DNA of 64,000 bases from Rutpela maculata (Eukaryota; Arthropoda; Insecta; Coleoptera; Cerambycidae): assembly GCA_936432065.2 (NCBI GenBank), contig OW386291.2, positions 109,371,823-109,435,822 on the forward strand, written 5' to 3'. The translations under genes and the position numbers were made by a program. Positions 24,292 through 34,773 of this stretch are shown here, in pieces (position 1 is the stretch's first letter; each line of letters opens with the position of its first letter). The notes beneath the pieces are model-generated. The model did not search any database and had not been told where the DNA came from. It saw only the letters and a list, made by a program, of their open reading frames with translations.

Positions 24292-24799
24292 TCCGAAAAT
24301 GGATAATACGGAAGTTATACCCTTCTAAAGGGTATGAATATCAGTTTTTTTGCAATATCTTCTGATCGACTTAAAATATAAAATTCATATTTTAAATTTA
24401 GATATACCAGTTTACATTGTGTTAGTCCTCACTTCTGCTTAAGGGGTCATTTTAGAGGTAATCCAGTCAAATGGTGCACAAATAGGGCTCGAAGTGGAAA
24501 GTTCTGATGTAATTGTTTCTAGTGTTTTATTTTGTGGTGCTGAACACGAATCTGAAGTCGTCCAACAAAAATTTTCCCCACAAATATGAGAAATCATCAA
24601 AAAATCACTAAAAATAATGTTTTTTAGTGGTTTTCAGCTTATAACTTGCAAAGCAAGCTATTTACGCAAAAAGTGGTCCTGTAGTAAAACAAAGAGGAAA
24701 ATTACCTACAATTTAAGTCTCTAACATGTTTTTGTACGTCGTATGGTTTCCACGCAAGAGTGTTGAAATATCGGGGCAATCAGTTATAGATGGAGGATA

Positions 24800-26168
24800 C
24801 TTGCTGCTTGATACTTACTGCACAGAGTCGTGTGGACAAGGGGTCAATCATTTTCATCAATTTGTGAAAGTTATGTTTCACTTATTAAGTCCAGTGCAAG
24901 GACAGTGCTGTAGTCGTCTTCGATGGTTACCCTTTAGAAGGTACCAAATATGCTGAGCGAGCAAGAAAATCAAGCGAACATATGTCAGTAGATGTCATAT
25001 TCAACGAAACAATGATGCCGACAGTGCCACAAGAAAAATTCCTAGGCAATATGAAAAACAAAAATCGTCTCATCTCAATATTGAAGGGCAACTTTGCAGC
25101 AGCTGGCATTCACACAAAGCAGTCACAAGTGGATGCGGATACACTTATTGTAACCACAGCAATGGATCTCGCACAACAGCATAACTCTGAGTTATTGTGG
25201 GTGAAGATGTAGATTTGCTAGTGATCATGATTGGTCGTTGTCGGGGTGTACATTCAAATGTATACTTTCTGAAGCCGGGCAAAAGGACAGTTTCACAACT
25301 AATTTTTTCTCCTGACTGCCAACCAGACCAATCCATCAGTGACAACATATTGTTTTTGCATGTCATAGGAGGATGTGACATAACTTCAGACTCGTTCAAA
25401 GTAGGAAAGATGAGGTTTCTCCAAACCCTCAAGAAAAACCCTGCTCTAACCAAGACCATTGAAATTTTTCAAGATCCTACGGCATATGCTGACGCTGTTA
25501 CTAATGCTGGTATTACCTTTTTCACTGCATTGTACAAATTGACTGACAAGGAAGGCACGTCCTTGAACAAATTGAGGTATAAATGCTACTTTAGGTCTTC
25601 ATCCAGAACAACAGCCCATTTGGCGTCCCTACCTCCTACCGAGGCCGCAGTAAAGCAGAGAGTATACTTTCAAGTACAACAATGGCTTGGAAATGAAAAA
25701 GATCCTGACCAATGGGGATGGAACAAAACCAAATGTGGTCCGCAGCCAGTACCAACGCTACAGCCACCAGCACCAGAAGCAGTTTTAAAACTTATTTCTT
25801 GTAAATGAATGAAGACCTGTCAGACCAACTGTGGATGCAAGAAAGCAGGCCTCAACTGTTCCAATATGTGCCTGAACTGCGAGAACGGCTGCAATAACAT
25901 GCCTGTTGCAGAAATTGAAGAAGAAGCAAAGGATGATCCGGAGTTCCCTGAATTACTTGAAGGTAACTATGCATAAATAATTCTATCTCATCTTTATTTC
26001 TTCACTCACTATTTATCTGTGTGTTCAAAATATGTTTCTTAATAGGTACTGCTTTCATATCTATTCAATAAATTGTACAAGTATTTGGAATTAAGTCACT
26101 GATTATTTGTTTTAGGAGTAGAAGAACTGGAAGGCTGCGTATCTAAGAAGGCTCGTATTAGTACTTAA
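24800..26168 (+). pseudogene. FEN1/PIN-like nuclease with CXC-type tail, TE-borne, broken
   Basis: Blocks in order: AVVVFDGYPLEGTKYAERAR (about 24907), FNETMMPTVPQEKF, QVDADTLIVTTA, GEDVDLLVIMIG, FLHVIGGCDITSD, LNKLRYKCYF, RTTAHLASLPPTEAA, VQQWLGNEKDPDQWGW. The acidic pairs VDAD, EDVD and GGCD parallel FEN1/XPG catalytic motifs (EAEA, EDMD, SGCDY), which suggests a metal-dependent nuclease. That is inference. An in-frame TGA at 25806-25808 precedes a cysteine-rich tail (NCGCKKAGLNCS, CENGCNN). A GT/AG intron at 25963-26115 leads to a last exon ending at 26168. Frame breaks near 24905 and 25207 plus the TGA inactivate it. AATAAA follows near 26235. From memory, relatives are numerous in arthropod and cnidarian genomes, as expected of mobile genes. 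Confidence 0.6.
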
Positions 26169-26239
26169 ATACATATAAATTGTACAGAAATTCACCTCTT
26201 TCATTAGGATATAGAATAATCTTTACCTACATGGAATAA

Positions 26240-26246
<7 letters not shown>

Positions 26247-26304
<58 letters not shown>
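26247..26304. repeat. (AT)n microsatellite
   Basis: A run of about 58 bp of alternating A and T lies between the nuclease-like gene and the right inverted arm of its element. Confidence 0.95.
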
Positions 26305-26306
<2 letters not shown>

Positions 26307-26660
26307 ATGGTGTTTTTTGCTATTTTCCAAAAATTACTAATTTCCCCGATATTTCAACACTCTTTTGCGTGGAAACCATACGACGTACAAAAAAATGTTA
26401 GACATAAATTGTAGGTAATTTTCTCCTCTTTATTTTACTACAGGACCACTTTTTGCGTGAATAGATTGCTTTGCAAGTTATAAGCTGAAGACAACATTAT
26501 TTTTAGTAGTTTTTTGATGATTTCTCATATTTGTGGGGAAAATTTTTGTTGGACGACTCCAGATTCGTGTTCAGCTAACTAAAAAACATACAATATGCCA
26601 CTAAAAACAATTACACCAGAACTTTCCACTTCAAACTACCATTTGATTGGACTAAGGGTG

Positions 26661-28176
26661 GTGTTAGTATTTAGTATCTAACTCTTTTATTTTTTACATT
26701 TGAAATTCTTATAAAAAAATGATTTTCAGATCATTAGAAATAAATAAAAAAAGGAGTCCAATTGTCATCGGTTATATTGTACATGAATATGACAAAATTG
26801 ATAATAAGTATTTGAAGTGAAATGTTTTGAGGCGCTGAAGCTAATTTTGTACACAAACATTTTTATATCATGTCAGTTTTTCTCTACCATTTCTTTTATG
26901 CCCTAAAAAAGGGCAACGAAAAGGCTTTGCTAAGGTTTGACCTAACTTTTTCGAAGACTTTTGACGCGCTGAAATCAACTTTGGAAAAAAAAATTAGGGG
27001 ATTAAGGGTGTGGTAGGGTGACAGGTAGAGGGAAACTGACATGATAGAAACATTTTGTGTCCAAAATTGTGTTCAGCGCATCAAAATACTTCAGAAATGT
27101 TAGATGAAAACCTTAGGATACGACCCTTTTTTGCCCTTTTTAGGGAAGAGAAAAACTGAAAGCACAGAATTTTTTTTTCCAAAATTACTCAGATTACTTC
27201 CGAAAAGTTAGAAGGGAACCTTAGTACAAGACCTTTTATTTTGTAGACCTGCCCAATTATTTATAATTAAACTGTCCGACGGAGCATTATGAAGAATAAA
27301 AAATGACCACCCCGCCACACACTAATTCCAGGAACAGCCTACGAAAATAAGTCGCGGGTTATATACAAAACAACGATGAACAAATCTAAATACATAGAAA
27401 CATATCTGACGAACTGAAAAGGAGAGAAACTGTCAAGGAGAGAACTGAAACGGCATACATAGTTACAAGGACAATTATACCGTTTATCGAGAAAAATAAA
27501 CCACCATGGAGCCTGATCAAGAGATATATTCTCGATCAGGCCTCATGGTGAGTATGTATATCATAGCCATCATACTGCTAACGATGACTTATGGAGTTAA
27601 AACAAAACAAAAGCCAACAGAAGAATGCTGAGAAGAGCTGAAAGAGACATCGCCCAACTAGCAAAAACAAAAAGACTAACGCAAAGGCATAAAGAACCAA
27701 CATTATTCGGAGAGAAAACAATTACAAAAAGAATAGAAACGAAACGAAAATGAAGTACTGGGAACATGCCCAAAGAAGGAACCCATCACACCTATTGAAG
27801 AAAACGCAAATATTAAACAGTACCAAACTAAATGCTGCACGTGAAAACCAAAATTGAATGAACAAACTAGGAAAGGACCAAACATACTGAGAAAGAAAAG
27901 TGAAGAAAAAAATTAATACTATAAAGAATAAATGATAAATGTTGTGGCAGATTCAGATACGGAGGAAACAGAAGAAGAATTTTAGAAGTAAAAACACTCC
28001 GTATCACGACACAATGCGGAAACGCATTTCACAAACACCTATATTTCCCATCCTACACTCATGTACCATGTGGCTCTCGCTGCTGACAACAAGCATGGCC
28101 CAAATCCAACCCAGCGTAGAAGTGGCTGGTTAGGCGGTATGTGTCCTGGCAGTGGCAGCAATACCTACCGAACGCT
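26661..28176. other. Unassigned stretch with a small foldback repeat and a hairpin
   Basis: An inverted pair, about 26815-26905 and 26995-27095, shares ggcgctgaa / ttcagcgc and catgtcagttt / aaactgacatg. From 27300 on the sequence is richer in A and G on the plus strand and contains a 45-nt hairpin (27504-27548). No coding sequence was recognised. Confidence 0.4.
27504..27548. other. Imperfect 45-nt hairpin
   Basis: The outer arms ccatggagcctgatc and gatcaggcctcatgg pair at 13 of 15 positions. The inner part gaga / tctc pairs around a short AT loop. It could be a transposon-end hairpin or merely a chance palindrome. Confidence 0.5.
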
Positions 28177-28960
28177 AGTAAATCAAATCAAATAAATCAA
28201 GAATAACTTTATTTCTGAATGTACAATGTAACGGTCCATTTTTAATGGTCAATTTATTGTAGTTTATTATTGCTAATTTATATTGATTTATATTTTATTG
28301 CTAATATGTTTAGCCCAATTCAATCAGTATGTTATGCCAAAGAGTCACTCCCCACTTTGTCATATAAATTGATTCCACGGAAGTTTTAGTCTAGTTTTTG
28401 AGACAGTTTCTAGAGTCCTTCTTCCTTCCTTCCTATCGACAGATTTACAGATTCCCGAGTACAAAAAATAAACCGACGGGAGTAGTAGAATCTAAGAAAG
28501 TTCACTGAAGGATTTTCTAGTGGAGAATGTTCAAAGTTTGATTTTAGTGAGTTATTTTGTAGCAAGTTGAGTGCTTATAACTGCTGTAATTAGCCGTAAG
28601 ATGTTGCGTTAGTTTAATTGGATGCCGAAATGTAAGTGCATTTAAAACTTTCCTTTCAACGCCTTTTATCTTCCACCACGTAAATTTCTGGGAGTTGTTT
28701 ATCTAGTGCATAGTAAATTAAAGTGTGTGCCTCGACAGAAAGAATTTAAAATTAACGTGCTCTTCCTACTTTTATGATGATTATAAAGTAAGAAGTGGCA
28801 TTGTTGTTCCCTTTAATCATCACCTGGTCAATCAGACCAGTATGTGAATTTTGTTAAAATTATTGTATTGACGATAAGATTAATTGTTTATTACATTTTT
28901 CTGTGTTGTTCGTTGACAAGTTAATTAAATCTAAGTAAGGTAATTTAGTTTGGGTCAGCG
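28177..28960 (-). other. Retroposon 3' tail and unassigned sequence
   Basis: At 28181-28215, read on the minus strand, AATAAA is followed by gttattcttgatt and a (GATTT)n tail. This is the 3' end of a retroposon like the one at 38810-39400. The body to the right, about 28216-28960, has no recognised coding. Near 28880-28925 there is a half-copy of the tandem unit seen at 30655-30905. Confidence 0.4.
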
Positions 28961-29203
28961 CACAGTGGGAAAAATTTGCCCTTTTTTGACAAAAATCTAC
29001 CGACAGTAGAGATTTCAATCAAATTAAATACAAAATATGGCAAATACTAAGGGTATTTGCCATATTTTGTACTTTAGAGTAGTGCTGCGGCAAAATGGCT
29101 TTGAGTTAACCTAACCTAAAAATTATTCCTCGTTTTCCTCCTTGGTCGAGAGTCACAAAGAAACGAAGTAGTGGTATCAAATTCATTTTTATGGGATCAT
29201 AAG

Positions 29204-29552
29204 TTAATTGACAATGCAACATAAGCCATATTACATCATCAAAAATTCAAAATGGCAGCTATCGCCAAAATGACGGACTACTTTTTTCTTTATAACCTCC
29301 TTGATATGGGTCAGATGAAAATGCTTGGCGAGTAAAATACAATAAGCTATGTAGCGTTGCTATATATACAGAGTGTTTCATCTAAAACGCACATACCCAC
29401 TTCTTGGTAAATTAGAGATTTTAAATTTTGCATACGCCTCTAAGTCAGGTGACAATGCAACATAGGTTTTATTACATCATCAAAAATTCAAAATGGCGTC
29501 TGTCGCCAAGATGGAGGACTACTTTTTTCTTTATAACCTCCTTGATATGGGT
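29204..29552. repeat. Direct repeat of about 107 bp, copies 241 bp apart
   Basis: The block tgacaatgcaacata, then ttacatcatcaaaaattcaa and ctttataacctccttgat, occurs at about 29210-29310 and 29451-29552 inside the Transib-like element. A related segment with the theme aagatggcg then acaaccc-ccttgatat occurs at about 46500-46545. Confidence 0.75.
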
Positions 29553-30032
29553 AAAACTCTAAGTTTATTTAAGACTAAAAAGTTGCAAAATAAAATTAAT
29601 AGTTTAAAAAACTAAAAAAAACACGCTATTATTGTTGACATGATGGGCCAATTCTGAGGCCAGATTCGGATTCCGCGCGAAAAATTACTTCGAAAATGAC
29701 TCTCAACTGCCCAATAGCCATTCATGACGGTCTGTATATAAATTATTTTTGAAAATTAAATTTAATTTAATTGGTTGATAAAAATCAATAAAAATTTTAT
29801 TAAAAATATAATTTTATTTAATAGGTTTTTGTTATTGAAAGTTAATTTTAGTGAATATAAATGAGGGAATGTCTACGAGAGATTGTCTGCGAAATGCTAA
29901 TTCTATATGAGGAACGATGTGAAGGCATGTCTGTATAACCAGCAGATAATGTTAGAGTTAAAACTTTTAGGTTTATGACTGTTATTTAATAAATCATGTG
30001 GATAAAAAACTATCCTTATTTTTACCTGCGTG

Positions 30033-30483
30033 GATGAAGTAAAAAAACAAATTGAAGCCTTTGGTTCTTGTACACATACTAAATCACAATTTTTTTCACC
30101 CAATTTTATAATAGGATGGGGGTAGTAATGCCAAAATTTTTTCTGAGACATTAGCTTCTCTTGTATATACTAAATACTAATTTTATGGATTCTTGCCTGC
30201 TTGATTTACCTATTTACCTCAATTTACCCCCAACCCTTCAACGGAATAACATGAAAATATAATCTAGTTCTAGATCTCGTTAAAATACATACTAAATTTC
30301 AAGTAAACATCTTAAACGGTTCCAGAGTAATCGTGCGCACAAAAAAAAAGTTACAGACAGACAGACATTTTTTTGCTCAAACTTAAAAGATCAACGCTTC
30401 CTGACATTCTAAGTCTATTTGAGCAATAAAAATAAAAAATAAAAAAATTGTCGTTTCTATACTTCCACTGGATGTGGAAGTAA
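30033..30483 (-). mobile_element. Helentron/DINE-1-like repeat, truncated copy E
   Basis: Similarity to the other copies starts at ggatgaagtaaaaaa and continues through the ttcaacggaat block, the acagacagacat tract and the terminal ctggatgtggaagtaa. The other end is missing. It lies within the Transib-like element. Confidence 0.6.
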
Positions 30484-30654
30484 TATCTGCCATTTTTAGG
30501 TTAGCTTAACCCACTTTGCCGCAGCAAAGTACACTGTCTTAAAGGTATTTGCCATTTTTTTAAATTTAATTTGATTGAAATCTCTACTGTCGGCAGATTT
30601 TTGTCCAAAAAGGGCATATTTTTTCCACTGTGCGGCGGATCAATTTCTTTCTTT

Positions 30655-30905
30655 GATAACTTTTTATTAATATTTAGAAGTAACTTTATTCAACAAAGAT
30701 GACATTTTTCTGTGATATTTATTTGTTTAACTTCTTTTTTTGTTAACTTTTTGATAATATTTAGAAGTAACTTTAGTCAACAAAGATGACATTTTTCTGT
30801 GTTGTTTATTTGTTTAACTATATTCTTTCATAACTTTTGGTTAATGTTATAAGTAACTTTATTCAGGAATTATGACATTTTCCTGTGTTGTGTATTTGTT
30901 TAAGT
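30655..30905. repeat. Three tandem units of about 85 bp
   Basis: The unit gataacttttt, agaagtaacttt, caaagatgacatttttctgtg, tatttgtttaac is repeated three times with decay. A partial unit (ttacatttttctgtgttgtt) lies at about 28890 on the far side of the Transib-like element, so that element probably inserted into this array. Confidence 0.7.
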
Positions 30906-30914
30906 GAAAACGAT

Positions 30915-30957
<43 letters not shown>

Positions 30958-30962
<5 letters not shown>

Positions 30963-31203
30963 ATTAATTTTAAGGATATTTATATTTATATTTATTCTAA
31001 ACTCCTTAATGAGTCAAATTATTCCAAGACAAAGAAAATCACTTTACTATTACTTAGCTAGCTCAGAAAGGTAAAATAACCAGTAAGGCTAGGAACTATT
31101 ACTTATGAAAATATAAATAAAACTCCATGATAATAAGAACCCATATAATACATTAAAAATAATTAAATTGGTAGAGCAAGAAACATTCTCCACGTGAGAA
31201 CAA

Positions 31204-31255
<52 letters not shown>

Positions 31256-31489
31256 GTGGAGAATGTTTCTTGCTCTACCAATTTAATTATTTTTAATGTA
31301 TTATATGGGTTCTTATTATCATGGAGTTTTATTTATATTTTCATAAGTAATAGTTCCTAGCCTTACTGGTTATTTTACCTTTCTGAGCTAGCTAAGTAAT
31401 AGTAAAGTGATTTTCTTTGTCTTGGAATAATTTGACTCATTAAGGAGTTTAGAATAAATATCCTTAAAATTAATCAATATAATTTGTTG
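30958..31489. repeat. Near-perfect palindrome, arms about 236 bp around an (AT)n centre
   Basis: The left arm (30961-31194) and right arm (31255-31489) are inverted copies that appear identical by eye except for a 12-bp indel (tatttatattta repeat) near 30980. The centre is agaacaaaata plus an AT run of about 45 bp, and another AT run of about 44 bp abuts the left arm (30917-30960). The structure could extrude as a cruciform. A recent inverted duplication or an assembly fold-back artefact are both possible. Confidence 0.85.
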
Positions 31490-32009
31490 GATAATAAATT
31501 TAAAAAAGGGAACTATCAGCCGCAGAAATGTCGAGAGACAATTTTAGACCACCGTGTATGGCAGGTCTCGATCCCCCAATTTGTTCCCAAATCCGAAAAA
31601 AGTAAGTAGGTATCTTTTTGTTTTTTAAAATTTTGTTTTTAAATTGTGCCTATGGAGACATGAAGTTTACCTTTTAAATTACATGGAGAAAAAAATCACT
31701 TTTTGGGATTTTTTGAATAATTGTTCAGGGTTAGGGAAAATCTTGGATTAAACATATAGGACTTGGAGAGGACTAGCCAACGAAACTGAGAGGATCGAGT
31801 AACTCTACAAAAAATTAAGTCATTTTTGGACCACCCTAGTGTATATGTAAGAATTTAATAAAAAAAGTTAATAAGCCCTCGTCATGTATATCTAAAATCA
31901 AATAGAATTTAACAACGTTTAATCCACATCAGCAGGCCTATAACAATATATTTTCTTTTTTTTTTCTGATATGAACTAAACTGTTTTAAAATACAAACTT
32001 TACACTTAC
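31490..32009. other. Probable intron sequence on the minus strand
   Basis: It lies downstream, on the minus strand, of the donor at 32009-32008. No further exon was recognised. Confidence 0.35.
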
Positions 32010-32475
32010 CACTTGAAGAGAGAGTCGTATTGTCGCTGGCAGTGGTAAAAGAAGAGCTCCCGCTTCGTACGTGAAGTTCAGTCGATGTGACGACTTCGTT
32101 GTCTTCTAGCGAAGCTTGGCAGCTACTATTTGAACTTGAAAAACTTGTAGCTGCCGTTACAGTAGAAAAACTGTCATCTGCATTATGCGTCTTCTTATCT
32201 TCTGGTAACGTGTAATTTCCTGCGCCATTTTCATTCATTGGACTGTTTAACTTAGAGTTATTTCCAAATAAAGTAGATTCAATCGCCTTTCTCATTCGTA
32301 AGAAATTACTTTTCATATCAAGTAACAGCCGTGATTCATGCATATTGTTATCTGATAGTGTGAGAGCAGCTTTAACATGAGTTTTAGTTAGGTATGGATA
32401 CAGAGGTTTTAGTTGCTCGACATAAATTCTCGTTACAGCGGCCTTTGACATCTTCCGGGGTCGACCACACAGCGA
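32010..32475 (-). CDS. Candidate internal exon of an unrecognised host gene
   Basis: An open minus-strand exon has an acceptor at 32477-32476 preceded by a T-rich tract (ttttattttct) and a strong donor GTAAGT from 32009. It is entered in phase 0 and open for 155 codons. The frame includes CGRPRKMSKAAVTRIYVEQL, then LKPLYPYLTKTHVKAALTLS, then a serine- and threonine-rich acidic tail (about residues 90-145 of the ATG-started frame). The leading part, with PYLTKTHVKAAL..S..N....LL, faintly recalls UBA/CUE-like helical folds, but I do not recognise the protein. The ATG at 32451 could also be a start codon. Absence of stops in an otherwise decayed neighbourhood favours a real exon. Transposon origin is not excluded. 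Confidence 0.45.
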
Positions 32476-32957
32476 CTAGAAAATAAAATCATTAACTATA
32501 CCTATATACCTTCAAATATTTCACAGTATATTACGTAATGAGTGTTGTAAGAAGCATATTACGCACGAATGGAAAAGTTACGCACGATGCCGCGTAGCGG
32601 CGAGTGCGTATTTCTATGAGTGCGTAATTGCTTTACAACTCGAATTATGTACTATACTTTACCTACGATCATATTTATTTATCTATTTAGTAAAATCCGA
32701 ATTTAGTTTACTAGTCAACAATATTATTCAACAAATATTATGTCAGTTTTGACAGCGTTTGAAAATTACGTAGGCGCATTTGTTTTCTTAAACCCCGCGT
32801 CAGCGAACTAAGCCACCTATATATGCGTGCCCCGTGCGTTTTGTTTACAATATGTAAAATTCATTTATAAAAGCATGTTTTTTTAGTTTTATAAACTATT
32901 AATTTATATTTTTTACTTTTTAGTCTCATATTTAAGGAGAGAATTTTGGTACTTTCG
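32476..32957. other. Unassigned stretch with a small palindromic repeat
   Basis: At about 32535-32645 the motif ttacgcac / gtgcgtaa is arranged around a gccgcgtagcggc centre, a miniature foldback. No gene seen. Confidence 0.4.
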
Positions 32958-33149
32958 AAAAACCGCTGCCCAAGGAATCACTACTTCCACATCCAGATTT
33001 TTTATTCAAGTCACTCACAACGAAAAAAGTTTGTATGTGGAAATAATTGTTTATGGAACTTTAATAATATAATATTTGAAATCCTCTACCCCAAAAACCC
33101 ATAAAACGATACCCCACATCGGTAGCGGGATGGGGGTGGTGATAGGGTG

Positions 33150-34281
33150 CAGAGCTGCCAAACTACTTTTGAAAAAGTAGTTAACTATTAACTACAGAGT
33201 ACTTATTAAAAATGCATTGTAGTTGAAAAGTACTCGAGTACTTTTATTTTGAAAGAGTATTTAACTACGCGTCTTTAATTACATTTGCAACTACTTTTGT
33301 AGGTACACTTTGGGACCATCCATAAATGACGTCACGCCAATTTTTGAGATTTCAGACCCCCTCCTCCCCCCCAAAAAAATTACGTCACACTTATAGAGAC
33401 CTCCCCTTATGTTTTTTTCGATTCCGTTATTTATTATTCACGCTATTTTTCGCCTCATGGGGGGGGGGGTGCTAGTTAAAATCCAAAAAAAAATTTTGTC
33501 ACCTCATGGGCGCAATGCTACTAAAAATCAAAATTACAATATTTTTCTTTTCTTGATTCGTTCACCATTCGTTACGTCACACTGCGTCAGACCCCCCCTC
33601 CCCCTTATCACACTTAGTCACGTAATTACGAACCCCCTCCCCCCTGGAGCGTGACGTCACTTATAGATGGCCCCTTTAGACTTACACAGCATGAAATTTT
33701 TTTCATGATGAAAGAAATTAGGTCACTAAACTGTGTACTTATTAAGACACTGAAACCTTTCTTTGTCACATGTCATAACCAGAAAGTCTAATATACTTAT
33801 ATAGTTTGTAAAATGATTGTGCCAATATGCGACAAGAAGTCACAAAATACTTTTCTACGTGTGTGTGCAAGCAAAGTGTACCTACGTAATGCCCCGACAA
33901 CCTACCCTACAGTTTACTTACATGTTGTTCCATTCTTGCCACTTGCGCAACCTTTTTAATTTCTTTAATAAATATTTAGTATTAAAGTTTATTATTGGGG
34001 ATATATCTGAAACTGTTTTTGTCACTGAACAACTGGGCTGGATATTTATTAAGCACATTTATGAGAAAAACATATAACAACAGATTCTATGAAAACACAT
34101 GAACAGTAGTTGCAACTACTTTAGTAGTTAAAATTACATTAGTAGTTTTAACTACTTTTAAAAAGTAGTTTGAGTATTGAATACTCAATACAATACCAAT
34201 GTATTCACAACTACCTATAAGTACTCCTAGTTAGTAGTTAAAAGTTTAACTACAATTGTAGTTAACTACTAGGCAGCTCTG
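33150..34281. mobile_element. hAT MITE with actactt subterminal repeats
   Basis: The ends are CAGAGCTGCC and its inverted copy GGCAGCTCTG. The flanking 8-mers atagggtg (33142-33149) and ataggggg (34282-34289) match at seven of eight positions. Both subterminal regions are packed with actactt / aagtagt words, which are likely transposase-binding repeats. There is no transposase. A smaller MITE is nested at 33312-33674. Confidence 0.8.
33312..33674. mobile_element. Nested MITE with tgacgtcac-containing TIRs
   Basis: The ends are gggaccatccataaatgacg and, inverted, ggggccatctataagtgacg, each followed by tcac. C-rich internal tracts (ccccctcctcccccc) are present. TTT borders both sides, too short to prove a target duplication. 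Confidence 0.55.
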
Positions 34282-34773
34282 ATAGGGGGTGGTAGTGGGG
34301 GTGGATAAAGTAAAAAAATACTTTGAGGTTTCTGGTTCTTGTACACACACTAAATCACATTTTTTTTCATCCCCTTTAATAATGGGGTGGGGGTGGTAAT
34401 GGGCGTGTCTAATGCCAAATTTTTTTTGAGACCTTAGCTTCTCTTGTATAACTAAATACCAATTTTATGGACTCTTACCCGCTTGATTTACCTATTTACC
34501 CCAAATTTACCCCAATTTACCCCCAACCCTTCGACGGAACAAGATGGAAATATAATCTAGTTCTAGATCTCGTTAGAGTACATATGTGTACCAAATTTCA
34601 AGTCAATCTCTCAAACAGTTTCAGAGTAAACGTGCGCACAAAAAAAAGTTACAGACAGACCGACAGAAATTTTTTTCGCTCAAACTTAAAATCTCGACGT
34701 TTCGCTATTTGAACAATAAAAATTTTTAAAAATTTTTTTGTCGTTACTATACTTCCATTGGATGTGGAAGTAA

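Larger units (their letters stand above)
24450..26660 (+). mobile_element. TIR transposon carrying a FEN1/PIN-like nuclease gene
   Basis: Inverted arms of about 320-330 bp (about 24450-24777 and 26341-26660) share, in inverted order, gaagtggaaagttctg, gctgaacacgaatctg, aaaattttccccacaaatatgagaaatcat (as two adjacent blocks), gtcgtatggtttccacg and gtgttgaaatatcgggg. Between them lies one gene with an intron, plus an AT microsatellite. Arms about 80-90% alike by eye indicate an old TIR element rather than a recent duplication. Exact termini and target duplication are not resolved. Confidence 0.65.
28961..30632. mobile_element. Transib-like nonautonomous transposon, RSS-like ends
   Basis: Both ends begin with the heptamer CACAGTG, followed after exactly 21 nt by the nonamer ACAAAAATC (28961-28967 and 28989-28997 on the left, mirrored on the right). 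TIR similarity continues to about 170 bp. The flanking 5-mers cagcg (28956-28960) and cggcg (30633-30637) match at four of five bases and are GC-rich, as in Transib target duplications. The interior has a direct repeat (29204-29552) and a truncated Helentron-like copy (30033-30483). No transposase is visible. The class is inferred from ends and duplication. Confidence 0.65.
32958..34773 (-). mobile_element. Helentron/DINE-1-like repeat, copy C, split by a hAT
   Basis: It starts gaaaaaccgctgcccaagga and ends ggatgtggaagtaa, like the other copies. The body is interrupted at 33150-34281 by a hAT element; the two halves rejoin at the gtgatagggtg target. The acagacagaccgacag tract is at about 34652. 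Confidence 0.65.

Noticed and set aside
28231..28620. Possible solo LTR starting tgtaacgg
   Set aside because: No matching terminal CA with duplication, and the 28181 retroposon tail explains the left border better.
33409..34077. Plus-strand open frames in the nested MITE region
   Set aside because: Fall across hAT and MITE borders, with no coding pattern.
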